This document shows, piece after piece, positions 7,972 through 16,438 of a DNA stretch of 36,720 bases. Source of the DNA: Flavobacterium sp. GTDB taxonomy: Bacteria; Bacteroidota; Bacteroidia; Flavobacteriales; Flavobacteriaceae. The DNA lies in the NCBI RefSeq assembly GCF_013822155.1, contig NZ_PNJW01000028.1, positions 1-36,720 of the forward strand, in the 5' to 3' direction. How positions within the stretch are numbered: the stretch's first letter is position 1; every line of letters begins with the position of its first letter. The notes under the pieces were generated by a model, which worked only from the letters and a program-made list of their open reading frames with translations, searched no databases and had not been told where the DNA came from. A program made the position numbers and the translations under genes.

Positions 7972-8994
7972 TTATTTAATTATCGTTTTTTTAAGTTCTT
8001 CTATTTCACTGACTATTTTTGGCAAATTTTTAAAATGCACGTAGGATTTACTAAAATCACCATAATTAAAAGAGGGTGAGCCCTGAACCGTTTCACCATC
8101 TTTTAAACTTTTTCCAATACCGGATTGGGCTTGAATTCTAACACCATCACCAATAATAAGATGGCCTACAATTCCAACTTGTCCGCCAATCATACAATTT
8201 TTTCCAATTTTTGTAGAACCGGCAATTCCTGTTTGAGCCGCAATAACGGTATTTTCCCCAATTTCTACATTATGAGCAACTTGAATTTGGTTATCCAATT
8301 TTACTCCTTTTCTAATTATTGTTGAACCTAAAGTAGCTCTGTCTATGGTAGAACAAGAACCTATTTCGACATTATCTTCAATAATTACATTTCCAATTTG
8401 TGGTACTTTTTCATAGGTTCCGTCTTCTTGAGGAGCAAAACCAAAACCATCAGAACCTACAATTGTTCCTGAATGAATCGTGCAATTACTGCCGATTTCA
8501 GTTTCAGAATATATTCTGGCTCCTGCAAAAAACACACAATTATCACCTATAGAAACATTGTCACCAATAAAACTGTTCGGATAAATTTTTACATTGTTTC
8601 CGATTTTTACATTTTTACCAATGTAACAAAAACTTCCTAAATATAATCCCTCACCATAAGTCACTCCATCAGAAATTACAGAAGGTTGTTCTATGCCTGA
8701 TTTCATTAATTTTACCTGGTTATAGTATTCCAATAATTTTGAAAATGATTTATAAGCATCTTCCACTTTGATTAAGGTGGCGGAAATTTCAAATTCAGGT
8801 TCAAATGATTTATTCACAATAGCAATAGAAGCCTGTGTAGAATAAATGAAGTTAACATACTTTGGATTGGCTAAAAAAGTAAGAGAACCGGCAGATCCTT
8901 CTTCAATTTTGGATAATTTATAGACTTCAACATTGGGATTTCCAACGACTTCGCCTTCTAAAATGGATGCTATTTGAGTTGCAGTAAATTTCAT
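7972..8994 (-). CDS. lpxD: UDP-3-O-acylglucosamine N-acyltransferase
   Basis: The 340-residue product is the canonical LpxD of this cluster. It has the N-terminal uridine-binding domain (residues 1-100, with [11 protein letters not shown] at 36-46), a hexapeptide beta-helix from about 105 to 310 and the catalytic His241 in DNQIQVAHN, matching His239 of E. coli. It transfers the second 3-hydroxyacyl chain to the amino group freed by LpxC. Its stop is two bases from the lpxC-fabZ start, indicating co-translation, and it follows the HD-domain gene by 34 bases. A shorter paralogue is encoded at 4204-5133. Confidence 0.96.
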   Translation of the reverse strand: MKFTATQIASILEGEVVGNPNVEVYKLSKIEEGSAGSLTFLANPKYVNFIYSTQASIAIVNKSFEPEFEISATLIKVEDAYKSFSKLLEYYNQVKLMKSGIEQPSVISDGVTYGEGLYLGSFCYIGKNVKIGNNVKIYPNSFIGDNVSIGDNCVFFAGARIYSETEIGSNCTIHSGTIVGSDGFGFAPQEDGTYEKVPQIGNVIIEDNVEIGSCSTIDRATLGSTIIRKGVKLDNQIQVAHNVEIGENTVIAAQTGIAGSTKIGKNCMIGGQVGIVGHLIIGDGVRIQAQSGIGKSLKDGETVQGSPSFNYGDFSKSYVHFKNLPKIVSEIEELKKTIIK

Positions 8995-9028
8995 TCCGAC
9001 AAAAATATAAAAAACTACCTATTATTTG

Positions 9029-10264
9029 TTATTTTTCTATGAGTACTTTTGGAAAACAGCTATAGTATTTGGTCACAGGTTTTGAAAATGCTCTGGAATT
9101 TAATTGATCTGATGATTCTACAACATCTTCCACCGTTTTATCCTTTTTTAAAATCTGAATCGGTTCAATTACTTTGTTGTATCCTAACGTTTTTATTTTA
9201 CCTTTAAATACAAAATAGTCTGTTTCTGCTAATGAAATAGGGTAATATTCCAAAAGTTTTTGTTTATATAGCTTGATTTCTTCTTTATCAAATTTTTCAT
9301 TGCTCACCTTAATTTTGAGTAAATCACGATTAATAATCATTTTACTCAAAGAACTTAAAATAAAATCCGGGTGATATTGCCATGCTTTTAAAGCACTCAC
9401 TATATCAAAATCGTCTAACTGAGCGAATTTATCTAAAATTATGGCATCAAAATCAGCAAAATCAACTTTATTTTGTAAAAAAAACTGCAACGGTTCACTA
9501 CATGCTAAAACCATTCCTTTCTGTGTGAGTTCTTTCGCTCTTTTTAATGTTCTGGTCAGAATGAGTTCTGCAACCAAACTGGTTTTATGTAAATAAGCCT
9601 GCCAATACATTAATCGTCTGGCCATCAAAAACTTTTCGATCGAATAAATAGCTTTTTCTTCCATTACTAAAACATCATCAACCACATGTAGCATTTGAAT
9701 CAAACGATCCGAATTGATATTTCCTTCCGCCACTCCTGAATAAAAGCTATCGCGTTTCAAATAATCCATTCTATCCATATCTAATTGACTGGATATAAGT
9801 TGCAACATAAACTTACGATTATATTCTCCTTTAAAAATTTGAATTGCTAAACTTAATTTTCCGTCAAAGGCTCTATTCAATTGATTCATAAAAAGCAATG
9901 AAATTTCTTCATGGTGCACATTTTCTACGATACTTTGCTCCATCGCATGGGAAAAGGGGCCATGACCAATATCATGAAGCAAAATAGCAACATAAAGAGC
10001 CGTTTCTTCTTCTTTTGAAATTAAAATTTCTTTAAACCGCAAAACTTCCACCGCCTTTTGCATCAAATGCATCGCACCTAAAGCATGGTGAAAACGTGTA
10101 TGATTTGCTCCCGGGTAAACTAAATAGGACAATCCCATTTGAGTGATTCGCCGTAATCGTTGAAAATAAGGATGCTGAATCAAATCAAAAACCAATTCAT
10201 TTGGAATTGTGATAAAACCGTAAATGGGGTCGTTAAAAATTTTTAGTTTATTCGTTTGGCTCAC
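9029..10264 (-). CDS. HD-domain phosphohydrolase (dNTPase/SAMHD1-like family)
   Basis: The 411-residue product carries a complete HD metal site: His60 in TRFHHALG, His97-Asp98 in LLHDIGHGPFSH, and Asp164 in LDMDRMDYLKRDSF. This last motif is characteristic of the dGTPase/SAMHD1-like branch rather than of cyclic-di-GMP HD-GYP proteins. The substrate is likely a nucleotide but is not shown by sequence. It is the first gene of the minus-strand cluster and precedes lpxD by 34 bases. It is divergent from porX across a 129-base gap, where the minus strand has a TATATTTG element at 10285-10292. The conserved position in front of lpxD is familiar from flavobacterial genomes. Confidence 0.88.
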   Translation of the reverse strand: MSQTNKLKIFNDPIYGFITIPNELVFDLIQHPYFQRLRRITQMGLSYLVYPGANHTRFHHALGAMHLMQKAVEVLRFKEILISKEEETALYVAILLHDIGHGPFSHAMEQSIVENVHHEEISLLFMNQLNRAFDGKLSLAIQIFKGEYNRKFMLQLISSQLDMDRMDYLKRDSFYSGVAEGNINSDRLIQMLHVVDDVLVMEEKAIYSIEKFLMARRLMYWQAYLHKTSLVAELILTRTLKRAKELTQKGMVLACSEPLQFFLQNKVDFADFDAIILDKFAQLDDFDIVSALKAWQYHPDFILSSLSKMIINRDLLKIKVSNEKFDKEEIKLYKQKLLEYYPISLAETDYFVFKGKIKTLGYNKVIEPIQILKKDKTVEDVVESSDQLNSRAFSKPVTKYYSCFPKVLIEK

Positions 10265-10284
10265 TTAGATAACAATTAAGACAA

Positions 10285-10292
10285 CAAATATA
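10285..10292 (-). promoter_or_regulatory. Possible promoter element (TAnnTTTG) of the HD-lpxD cluster
   Basis: The minus strand reads TATATTTG, 21 bases before the HD gene start. No TTG box is seen at the usual distance upstream, so support is partial. Confidence 0.4.
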
Positions 10293-10393
10293 CTGAATTT
10301 TAAGATTGTGAAATTCACTAAACATTTACAATAACTTTAATACTTCCTGCGTTCGATAATTGTTAAATTGCACTTTTAAAACAAAACCATTTT

Positions 10394-11947
10394 ATGGACA
10401 AAATAAAAATTCTTTGGGTCGACGATGAAATTGATTTGCTCAAACCACATATTCTTTTTTTAGAAACTAAAAACTATGCTGTTACGACCTGCAATAATGG
10501 TCGGGATGCTGTAGATATTTTTGAAGAAAATCAATTTGACATCGTTTTTTTAGATGAAAATATGCCCGGAATGAGTGGATTGGAAACCCTTTCAGAAATG
10601 AAAGAAAAAAAATCAGCCGTTCCCATCATTATGATTACTAAAAGTGAAGAAGAAAGTATAATGGAAGAAGCCATCGGTTCTAAAATTGCCGATTATTTGA
10701 TAAAACCGGTGAATCCAAATCAAATTTTGTTGGCTTTAAAGAAAAATTTGGACCATTCCAGGTTAATCTCTGAAAAAACCACTTTAGACTATCAAAAAGA
10801 GTTTAGGAAAATAGCCATGGATTTAGCTATGGTAAATTCATTTGAAGATTGGATCGAATTATATAAAAAATTGATTTTTTGGGAAATTGAATTAGAAAAC
10901 ATTGAAGACCAAGGACTTATTTCTATATTAGAATCACAAAAAACAGAAGCCAATAGTCAATTTGGTAAATTTATAGAAAAAAATTATGAAAAATGGTTTG
11001 AAGACAAAGCCGATAAACCGGTTTTGTCTCACAAATTATTCAGAGAAGGTGTTGTTCCTGAACTAGTTAAAAAAGACAAACCTATTCTTTTTGTTGTGAT
11101 TGACAACCTACGATATGACCAATGGAAAGCCTTTGAAAGTGTAGTGAACAACCATTATAAATTGGAAAAAGAAATGGCCTATTTTGCTATGCTTCCTACC
11201 GCAACTCAATATGCCAGAAATGCTATTTTCTCCGGATTAACGCCTCTTGAAATGGAAAAACAATTTCCACAATACTGGCTTAATGACGTAGATGATGGTG
11301 GTAAAAATCTATTTGAAGGTGAATTTTTAGCCGCTCAATTGAAACGATTAGGTTTGAATATAAAAAGTGAGTATTACAAAATTACTAATTTTAAAGATGG
11401 AAAAAAATTAGTAGATAATTTTAAAGGTTTAAAAAACAATGATTTAACAACAATTGTATACAATTTTGTGGACATGCTTTCACATGCTAAAACAGAAATG
11501 GATGTTGTAAAAGAATTAGCCTCAAATGACAAAGCCTATCGCTCGTTAACGTTAAGTTGGTTCAAAAATTCTCCTTTACTTGAAATGATTCAATTGGCTC
11601 AACAAATGGGTTTCAAATTGATTTTGACCACTGACCACGGAACAATTAATGTAAAAAACCCTTCGAAAGTAATTGGTGATAAAAACACAAGTTTAAACCT
11701 TCGATACAAAACCGGTAGAAGTTTAACTTATGAAGAAAAAGATGTTTATGCTGTAAAAGACCCAAAAAAAATAGGCTTACCAACAATCAATATGAGTAGT
11801 TCTTTTATTTTTGCAAAAAATGATTTGTTCTTAGCATATGTCAATAATTACAATCATTATGTGAGTTATTACAGAAATTCCTATCAACATGGAGGGATTT
11901 CTTTGGAAGAGATGATTGTGCCATTTTTGGTCTTTAATCCGAAATAA
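10394..11947 (+). CDS. porX: PorX: response regulator with PglZ phosphatase-like domain, type IX secretion regulator
   Basis: The 517-residue product has a receiver domain (1-120: acidic pocket Asp10-Asp11, phosphoacceptor Asp54 in FLDENMPGM, Thr82 and Lys104) and a PglZ/alkaline-phosphatase-superfamily domain (about 230-510). In the latter, metal and nucleophile positions are visible: Asp237 (VIDNLR), Thr271 (TATQYARN), Asp360 and His364 (FVDMLSHAK), Asp414-His415 (TTDHGT). PorX works with the sensor PorY to control type IX secretion genes, and the PglZ domain has been reported to act as a zinc-dependent phosphodiesterase on oligonucleotides. No porY or structural secretion genes lie here. 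It is followed by tsaE and the alanine-dehydrogenase-like gene, the order I know from Flavobacteria. Confidence 0.95.
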   Translation: MDKIKILWVDDEIDLLKPHILFLETKNYAVTTCNNGRDAVDIFEENQFDIVFLDENMPGMSGLETLSEMKEKKSAVPIIMITKSEEESIMEEAIGSKIADYLIKPVNPNQILLALKKNLDHSRLISEKTTLDYQKEFRKIAMDLAMVNSFEDWIELYKKLIFWEIELENIEDQGLISILESQKTEANSQFGKFIEKNYEKWFEDKADKPVLSHKLFREGVVPELVKKDKPILFVVIDNLRYDQWKAFESVVNNHYKLEKEMAYFAMLPTATQYARNAIFSGLTPLEMEKQFPQYWLNDVDDGGKNLFEGEFLAAQLKRLGLNIKSEYYKITNFKDGKKLVDNFKGLKNNDLTTIVYNFVDMLSHAKTEMDVVKELASNDKAYRSLTLSWFKNSPLLEMIQLAQQMGFKLILTTDHGTINVKNPSKVIGDKNTSLNLRYKTGRSLTYEEKDVYAVKDPKKIGLPTINMSSSFIFAKNDLFLAYVNNYNHYVSYYRNSYQHGGISLEEMIVPFLVFNPK

Positions 11948-12040
11948 GTAAATTGACTACTTTCGTTTTACTGTTGGCAATTTAATAGATTTTAACAGCA
12001 AACTACTTCTATGTAGACTATTTTAATTTGGAATAATATA

Positions 12041-12445
12041 ATGGAATTTATTTATAATTTAAACGAAATTGATACAATTGCTCAACAAGTAATTGCTCAA
12101 AATCCTGAGAAAGTCATTCTTTTTAACGGTTTAATGGGCGTTGGAAAAACAACTTTTATCAAAGCTTTATCAAAGAGACTGGGTGTTGAAAATCCAACTT
12201 CAAGTCCCACTTTTTCCTTAGTGAATGAATACCAAGCAAAAGAGAGTTTGGTGTATCATTTTGATGTTTATCGTTTAAAAAATGAAATGGAAGCTCTCGA
12301 TTTTGGAATTGAAGATTATCTTTATTCCGGCAATTGGTGTTTCATTGAATGGGCAGAAAAAATACCGAATCTAATACCGGAGAAACACAATGTCATTACT
12401 ATAGAAATTTTGGATAACGGTAATCGAAAATTAATTTTAGACTGA
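12041..12445 (+). CDS. tsaE: tRNA threonylcarbamoyladenosine biosynthesis ATPase TsaE
   Basis: The 134-residue product has the Walker A motif GLMGVGKTT at 30-38, the family segment SSPTFSLVNEY at about 64-74 and the conserved FIEWAEKIP near 107-115. TsaE is the ATPase that supports TsaB and TsaD in making the t6A modification at position 37 of tRNAs reading ANN codons. Length is normal (about 135-150). It follows porX with a 93-base gap; no hairpin terminator with a T tract separates them, so partial co-transcription is possible. Confidence 0.95.
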   Translation: MEFIYNLNEIDTIAQQVIAQNPEKVILFNGLMGVGKTTFIKALSKRLGVENPTSSPTFSLVNEYQAKESLVYHFDVYRLKNEMEALDFGIEDYLYSGNWCFIEWAEKIPNLIPEKHNVITIEILDNGNRKLILD

Positions 12446-12610
12446 TTTTAATTTTTACCATAATAAGTCATTTACGTTTTTTTATTCAACTTTTTTGATG
12501 GCAAGAACTTATATGACTACTATGTTTTAAAAATTTATTTTTCGATAAAAAATAACTCTTTTTAATTCCAAAATATTTCCTAAATTAGAACTTTATTTCA
12601 AACCTAATTT

Positions 12611-13804
12611 ATGCCTCTGACTCCCTTCTCCAAACAACAATTACTTCCGCAGGAAGAAAAGTTGGAAATTGCCCGACATAAAAGTGAATTGTTTATTGGC
12701 ATTCCAAAAGAAACCTCCTACCAAGAACGCAGAATTTGTTTGACTCCTGATGCCGTAAGTTCATTAGTTTCTCATGGACATCGAGTACTATTAGAAGCCG
12801 GAGCCGGAGAAAGTGCCAGTTATTCTGACAAAGAATATAGTGATGCCGGTGCTGAAATTACGCAAGACCCAAAAAAAGTTTTCAGTTGTCCGATGATTCT
12901 AAAAGTCGAACCGCTTACTTCCGCAGAAATAGAAATGATAAATATGAATACTATTGTCATTTCAGCTATACAATTAAAAACTAGAAAAAAAGAATATTTC
13001 GAAAAATTAGCCAAAAAGAAAATCACAGCTTTTGCTTTTGAATTCATTAAAGATGATGATGGCTCCTACCCTGCTGTAAAATCTTTGAGTGAAATTGCAG
13101 GAACTGCTTCGATATTAATTGCTGCCGAATTAATGATTAACAATCAATTTGGAAAAGGATTACTATTTGGGAATATTACAGGGGTTGCTCCTACCGATGT
13201 TGTGATAATTGGGGCAGGAACAGTGGGTGAATTTGCTGCTAAAACGGCCATTGGATTAGGGGCAAATGTCAAAGTTTTTGATAATTCAATTACAAAATTG
13301 AGACGCCTACAAAATAATTTAAAACAACCGATTTTTACTTCAACCATACAACCTAAATCCTTATTAAAAGCTCTTCGTCGTTGTGATGTGGCAATTGGTG
13401 CCATTCGAGGACAAAACAGAACACCTGTTGTAGTGACTGAAACCATGGTAGAACACATGAAAAAAGGTGCCGTAATTGTTGACGTAAGTATCGATACCGG
13501 TGGATGTTTCGAAACCTCTGAAATTACAACACATGAGAAACCAACCTTTATCAAAAATAATGTAGTGCATTATTGTGTTCCGAATATTCCGTCACGTTAT
13601 TCTAAAACCGCTTCTTTGTCAATAAGCAATATTTTAACACCCTATTTAATACAAATTGCTGAAGATGGTGGAGTAGAAAGTGCCATTCGATGTAATCGCG
13701 GCTTGAAAAACGGTTTATATTTTTACCATGGTATTTTAACCAATAAATCCATTGGAGATTGGTTTGATTTACCAAATAGTGATATCAATTTGATTGTGTT
13801 TTAG
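12611..13804 (+). CDS. ald: Alanine dehydrogenase-like NAD-binding oxidoreductase
   Basis: The roughly 397-residue product aligns with alanine dehydrogenase / transhydrogenase-alpha proteins: IGIPKETSYQERR at about 29-41, LKVEP near 97-101 (substrate Lys), NAD loop VVIIGAGTVGE near 196-206, VDVSIDTGGCFE near 289-300 (active-site Asp) and HYCVPNIPS near 319-327 (Asn). Canonical alanine dehydrogenases have a catalytic His in the phrase F-T-x-L-H-L-A; the matching segment here is VISAIQLKT, with Gln at about 121. There is also an N-terminal extension of some 28 residues. It may therefore act on another substrate or be a non-canonical enzyme. It lies after tsaE with a 165-base gap. Confidence 0.8.
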   Translation: MPLTPFSKQQLLPQEEKLEIARHKSELFIGIPKETSYQERRICLTPDAVSSLVSHGHRVLLEAGAGESASYSDKEYSDAGAEITQDPKKVFSCPMILKVEPLTSAEIEMINMNTIVISAIQLKTRKKEYFEKLAKKKITAFAFEFIKDDDGSYPAVKSLSEIAGTASILIAAELMINNQFGKGLLFGNITGVAPTDVVIIGAGTVGEFAAKTAIGLGANVKVFDNSITKLRRLQNNLKQPIFTSTIQPKSLLKALRRCDVAIGAIRGQNRTPVVVTETMVEHMKKGAVIVDVSIDTGGCFETSEITTHEKPTFIKNNVVHYCVPNIPSRYSKTASLSISNILTPYLIQIAEDGGVESAIRCNRGLKNGLYFYHGILTNKSIGDWFDLPNSDINLIVF

Positions 13805-13823
13805 GGTTTTGTTCGTACTTTTG
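13794..13823 (+). promoter_or_regulatory. Promoter (TTG-N19-TACTTTTG) for the DUF4258-pepT operon
   Basis: TTG at 13794-13796 and TACTTTTG at 13816-13823 are 19 bases apart, a good match to the Bacteroidota sigma factor consensus. The upstream box is inside the end of the alanine-dehydrogenase-like gene. The ATG at 13845 is 21 bases further on. Confidence 0.7.
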
Positions 13824-13844
13824 CACCGTTAAAATTCTTTCCTA

Positions 13845-14228
13845 ATGAAGTTCTACCAACGTTTCGCTTTTTTTCTTTTCGGATTATTAATTGGAATCAT
13901 TTTCTTAGTTTATTTTTTGGGAGCAAAAGCAAAAGCTAGAGGTGTCACATTTTGTTATTTGCCCAATTGCAGGGTTTTAAAAGATATCAGAAGTAAGCCA
14001 TTTTTCTATTCTGAAAATTCATCAAAAGTTCTAGCGGAGAGTTGGATTGATACGGTAGACATCAAAAACACGTTGACTTATGGTGAAGTCGATTTTAGTA
14101 AAAGTAATATCAAAGAAGGTGCTGCTAAATTATACATCATCGAAGGCAAAACTATAAATCAAGTTCCGGTTACTTTAGAAGTATTAAATTACGAATCTAA
14201 AGTAGTTTTAAAAGAAATAAAAAAATAA
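13845..14228 (+). CDS. DUF4258 family membrane-anchored protein
   Basis: The 127-residue product starts with one hydrophobic segment (FAFFLFGLLIGIIFLVYFLG, residues 7-26) that is probably a membrane anchor. The rest is a small domain with CYLPNCRVLKDI at about 44-55 and DTVDIKNTLTYGEVDF around 69-84, which I associate with DUF4258 proteins of Flavobacteriaceae. No enzymatic motif is visible. Two cysteines flank the YLPN segment and could form a disulfide if the domain faces the periplasm. It has its own promoter and stops six bases before pepT, so they are likely co-transcribed; a link to peptide metabolism is only inferred from position. Confidence 0.65.
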   Translation: MKFYQRFAFFLFGLLIGIIFLVYFLGAKAKARGVTFCYLPNCRVLKDIRSKPFFYSENSSKVLAESWIDTVDIKNTLTYGEVDFSKSNIKEGAAKLYIIEGKTINQVPVTLEVLNYESKVVLKEIKK

Positions 14229-14234
14229 AACATT

Positions 14235-15476
14235 ATGCAACATATTATTGATCGATTTATCAGCTATGTAACGATAGACACAGAATCTGATCCAAATTCG
14301 GAAACAACACCAAGCTCAAAAAAACAATTAGTTTTAGCTAAAAATTTAGTAAAAGAACTCAAAACAATTGGAATGGAAGATGTAACCATTGACAAAAATG
14401 GTTATGTGATGGCTACATTGCCCAGTAATGTTGAACACGAAGTTCCGACGATAGGATTTGTTTCACATTATGATACAACTCCGGATTTTACAGGTGCAAA
14501 TGTGAAACCACAAATTATAGAAAATTATGATGGAAAAGATATTGTATTGAATGCTGAACAAAATATAATATTATCGCCTTCCTATTTTAAAGACTTGTTG
14601 CAATATAAAGGTCAAACCCTTATCACTACTGACGGAACTACTCTTTTGGGAGCTGATGACAAAGCAGGTATTACCGAAATTGTCACAGCAATGGAATACC
14701 TAATCAAAAATCCTGAAATTAAACACGGAAAAATACGAGTTGGTTTTACACCCGATGAAGAAATTGGTCGTGGAGCTCACCACTTTGACGTAGAAAAATT
14801 TGGTGCTGAATGGGCTTACACAATGGATGGCAGTCAAATTGGTGAATTAGAATATGAAAATTTCAATGCTGCCGGTGCCAAAATCACTTTCAAAGGGAAA
14901 AGCGTTCACCCGGGTTATGCGAAAGGAAAAATGATTAATTCGATGCTTTTAGCCAACAAGTTTATTTCAAAATTACCAAAAAAAGAAGTTCCAGAAGCAA
15001 CCAAAGGTTATGAAGGATTTTTTCATGTAACCGGAATTACCGGAAGTATTGAAGAAAGCACTGTTTCATTGATTGTTCGTGATCATGACAAAAAAATATT
15101 CAAAAAAAGAAAAGACTTTTTACATGAATTGACCGCCAAATTCAATAAAAAATACCAAAAACAATTTGGCGAAGATATTGTAATTATCGAAATTAAGGAC
15201 CAATATTTTAACATGAAAGAAAAGGTAAAGCCTGTTTTTCATATTGTTGAAATTGCTGAAAAAGCGATGAAAAAACTAGGTATCAAACCAATTATAAAAC
15301 CTATTCGTGGCGGAACAGACGGTTGTCAATTATCCTACAAAGGTTTACCTTGTCCGAATATATTTGCTGGTGGACACAATTTCCATGGAAAGTACGAATA
15401 TGTTCCGGTTGAAAGCATGCAAAAAGCGATAGAAGTCATTGTTAAAATTGCAGAATTGACAGCGGAGAAAAAATAA
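14235..15476 (+). CDS. pepT: Peptidase T (tripeptide aminopeptidase)
   Basis: The 413-residue product is a full-length M20 metallopeptidase of the PepT type, which removes the N-terminal residue from tripeptides in the cytoplasm. The two-zinc site is readable: His78 and Asp80 ([10 protein letters not shown]), bridging Asp141 (LGADDKAG), catalytic Glu175 and ligand Glu176 (PDEEIGRGA), Asp198 region ([10 protein letters not shown]) and the C-terminal His in [11 protein letters not shown]. The GGTDGCQLS segment that lines the pocket is present. It follows the DUF4258 gene by six bases. No T-tract terminator is visible directly after it. Confidence 0.95.
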   Translation: MQHIIDRFISYVTIDTESDPNSETTPSSKKQLVLAKNLVKELKTIGMEDVTIDKNGYVMATLPSNVEHEVPTIGFVSHYDTTPDFTGANVKPQIIENYDGKDIVLNAEQNIILSPSYFKDLLQYKGQTLITTDGTTLLGADDKAGITEIVTAMEYLIKNPEIKHGKIRVGFTPDEEIGRGAHHFDVEKFGAEWAYTMDGSQIGELEYENFNAAGAKITFKGKSVHPGYAKGKMINSMLLANKFISKLPKKEVPEATKGYEGFFHVTGITGSIEESTVSLIVRDHDKKIFKKRKDFLHELTAKFNKKYQKQFGEDIVIIEIKDQYFNMKEKVKPVFHIVEIAEKAMKKLGIKPIIKPIRGGTDGCQLSYKGLPCPNIFAGGHNFHGKYEYVPVESMQKAIEVIVKIAELTAEKK

Positions 15477-15503
15477 TTTTTATACTTTATTTTGCCACTC
15501 ATT

Positions 15504-15569
15504 CACTGATTTTATTTATTTTTAATCTGCGACCCGAAACCGGAGGTTGAACAGACGAAGTAATCAGTG
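15504..15569. repeat. Inverted repeat with REP-like centre between pepT and the YdeI-like gene
   Basis: CACTGATT (15504-15511) and AATCAGTG (15562-15569) are perfect inverted copies with a 50-base centre that contains a nested TCTG/CAGA pair and a CCG-AAAC-CGG mini-hairpin. The piece TGCGACC...GACGAAGTAATC resembles, from memory, the dispersed palindromic elements (TGCGA...GAAGCAATC) found in many Bacteroidota spacers. Only one copy is present here, so this could be a decayed repeat or simple chance structure. Confidence 0.35.
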
Positions 15570-15581
15570 GCTTTATTTATT

Positions 15582-16160
15582 ATGGAAGACAGCAAAACTT
15601 GGAACAGAAACCATCAATGGATTGAAGAAATTGAATTACTCAAATCCATCATCGTGAAAACCGATTTGGTTGAAACAACTAAATGGGGTGGCATTGTTTA
15701 TACTTGGAACAATCGTAACATCATAGGAATCGGAGGTTTCAAAGATTATTTTACCATTTGGTTTTTTAACGGTGTTTTTCTACCGGATGAAAAAAAGATT
15801 TTAGTCAATGCAAACGAAGGTGTAACCAAAGGTTTGAGGCAATGGCGATTTACATCTAAAAAAGAAGTAAATGAAAAATTAATTCTTCACTATGTAAACC
15901 AAGCTATTGAAAACGAGAAAAATGGACTTTCTATCAAACCGGAAAAAAAAGAAGTAAAACCATCAGATTTTTTCCTTTCAAAACTTGATGAGGACCATAA
16001 TCTCATTAAAAAATTTAAAGCTTTTTCACCTTTCAAGCAAAAGGAATTTATTGAATATATTGACTCTGCTAAACAGGAAAAAACAAAACATGACCGTTTT
16101 GAAAAAATAAAACCGATGCTTTTGTCAAACATCGGTTTAAATGATAAATATCGAAAGTAA
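15582..16160 (+). CDS. YdeI-like protein (DUF1801 / YdeI-OmpD-associated family)
   Basis: I place the start at ATG 15582 (MEDSKTWN), giving 192 residues; a GTG five codons upstream lies in the inverted repeat and is less likely. The N-terminal half has the DUF1801-like pattern ETTKWGGIVYTW and GFKDYFTIWFFNG, and the C-terminal half contains the helical segment FKAFSPFKQKEFIEYIDSAK that is typical of YdeI/OmpD-associated proteins. Such proteins are small, cytoplasmic and poorly understood; some were linked to peptide resistance, which cannot be assumed here. The stop is one base from the end of convergent yajC, and the last codons contain the yajC-operon terminator on the opposite strand. Confidence 0.8.
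   Translation: MEDSKTWNRNHQWIEEIELLKSIIVKTDLVETTKWGGIVYTWNNRNIIGIGGFKDYFTIWFFNGVFLPDEKKILVNANEGVTKGLRQWRFTSKKEVNEKLILHYVNQAIENEKNGLSIKPEKKEVKPSDFFLSKLDEDHNLIKKFKAFSPFKQKEFIEYIDSAKQEKTKHDRFEKIKPMLLSNIGLNDKYRK
16101..16138 (-). terminator. Terminator of the nusB-yajC operon, inside the convergent YdeI-like gene
   Basis: On the minus strand, AAACCGATG (nine pairs with CATCGGTTT, eleven-base loop) is followed by TATTTTTTC. The plus-strand direction lacks a T run. It lies 24 bases past the yajC stop and entirely within the coding end of the opposing gene. Confidence 0.75.
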
Positions 16161-16161
16161 T

Positions 16162-16437
16162 TTATTTCTTTTCAGCTAATTTAGCACTCATTTCCATTGA
16201 AATGGCTGAACGTTCCATTTTTAGTTTTCCCGACATGGTTTCAATTACCACTGTTCCTTCAGAAACTTCAGCAATTTTACCGTGAAGACCACTTTTAGTG
16301 ATAATTCTATCACCAACTTTTAAACTACTTTCAAATTCTTTTTCTTGCTTTGCTCTTTTTTGTTGTGGTCTTATCATAAAAAAATAAATAACCACGAACA
16401 TTAATAAAAAAGGTAATAATGATTGCAAATTTTCCAT
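16162..16437 (-). CDS. yajC: Preprotein translocase accessory subunit YajC
   Basis: The 91-residue product has a single membrane segment near the N-terminus (LLPFLLMFVVIYFFMI, about 6-21) followed at once by RPQQKRAKQ, the YajC hallmark, then the small domain with LKVGDRIITKSGLHGKI (about 40-56) and GTVVIETMSGKLKMERSAI. YajC associates with SecDF in the inner membrane and is usually dispensable. It starts one base after the DUF1573 gene ends, so it is the last gene of the nusB-DUF1573-yajC operon. Confidence 0.96.
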   Translation of the reverse strand: MENLQSLLPFLLMFVVIYFFMIRPQQKRAKQEKEFESSLKVGDRIITKSGLHGKIAEVSEGTVVIETMSGKLKMERSAISMEMSAKLAEKK

Positions 16438-16438
16438 A

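Noticed and set aside
3840..8994. A new biosynthetic or defence island
   Set aside because: Nearly all genes are recognisable core lipid A, translation and TCA-cycle genes; only the LpxD paralogue and NTF2-like gene are unexplained.
11960..12005. Interrupted CTGTT/AACAG stem between porX and tsaE as terminator
   Set aside because: The stem is broken, the loop is large and there is no T run after it.
15567..15581. GTG start for the YdeI-like gene
   Set aside because: It overlaps the inverted repeat arm; the ATG at 15582 is in frame and fits the family start.
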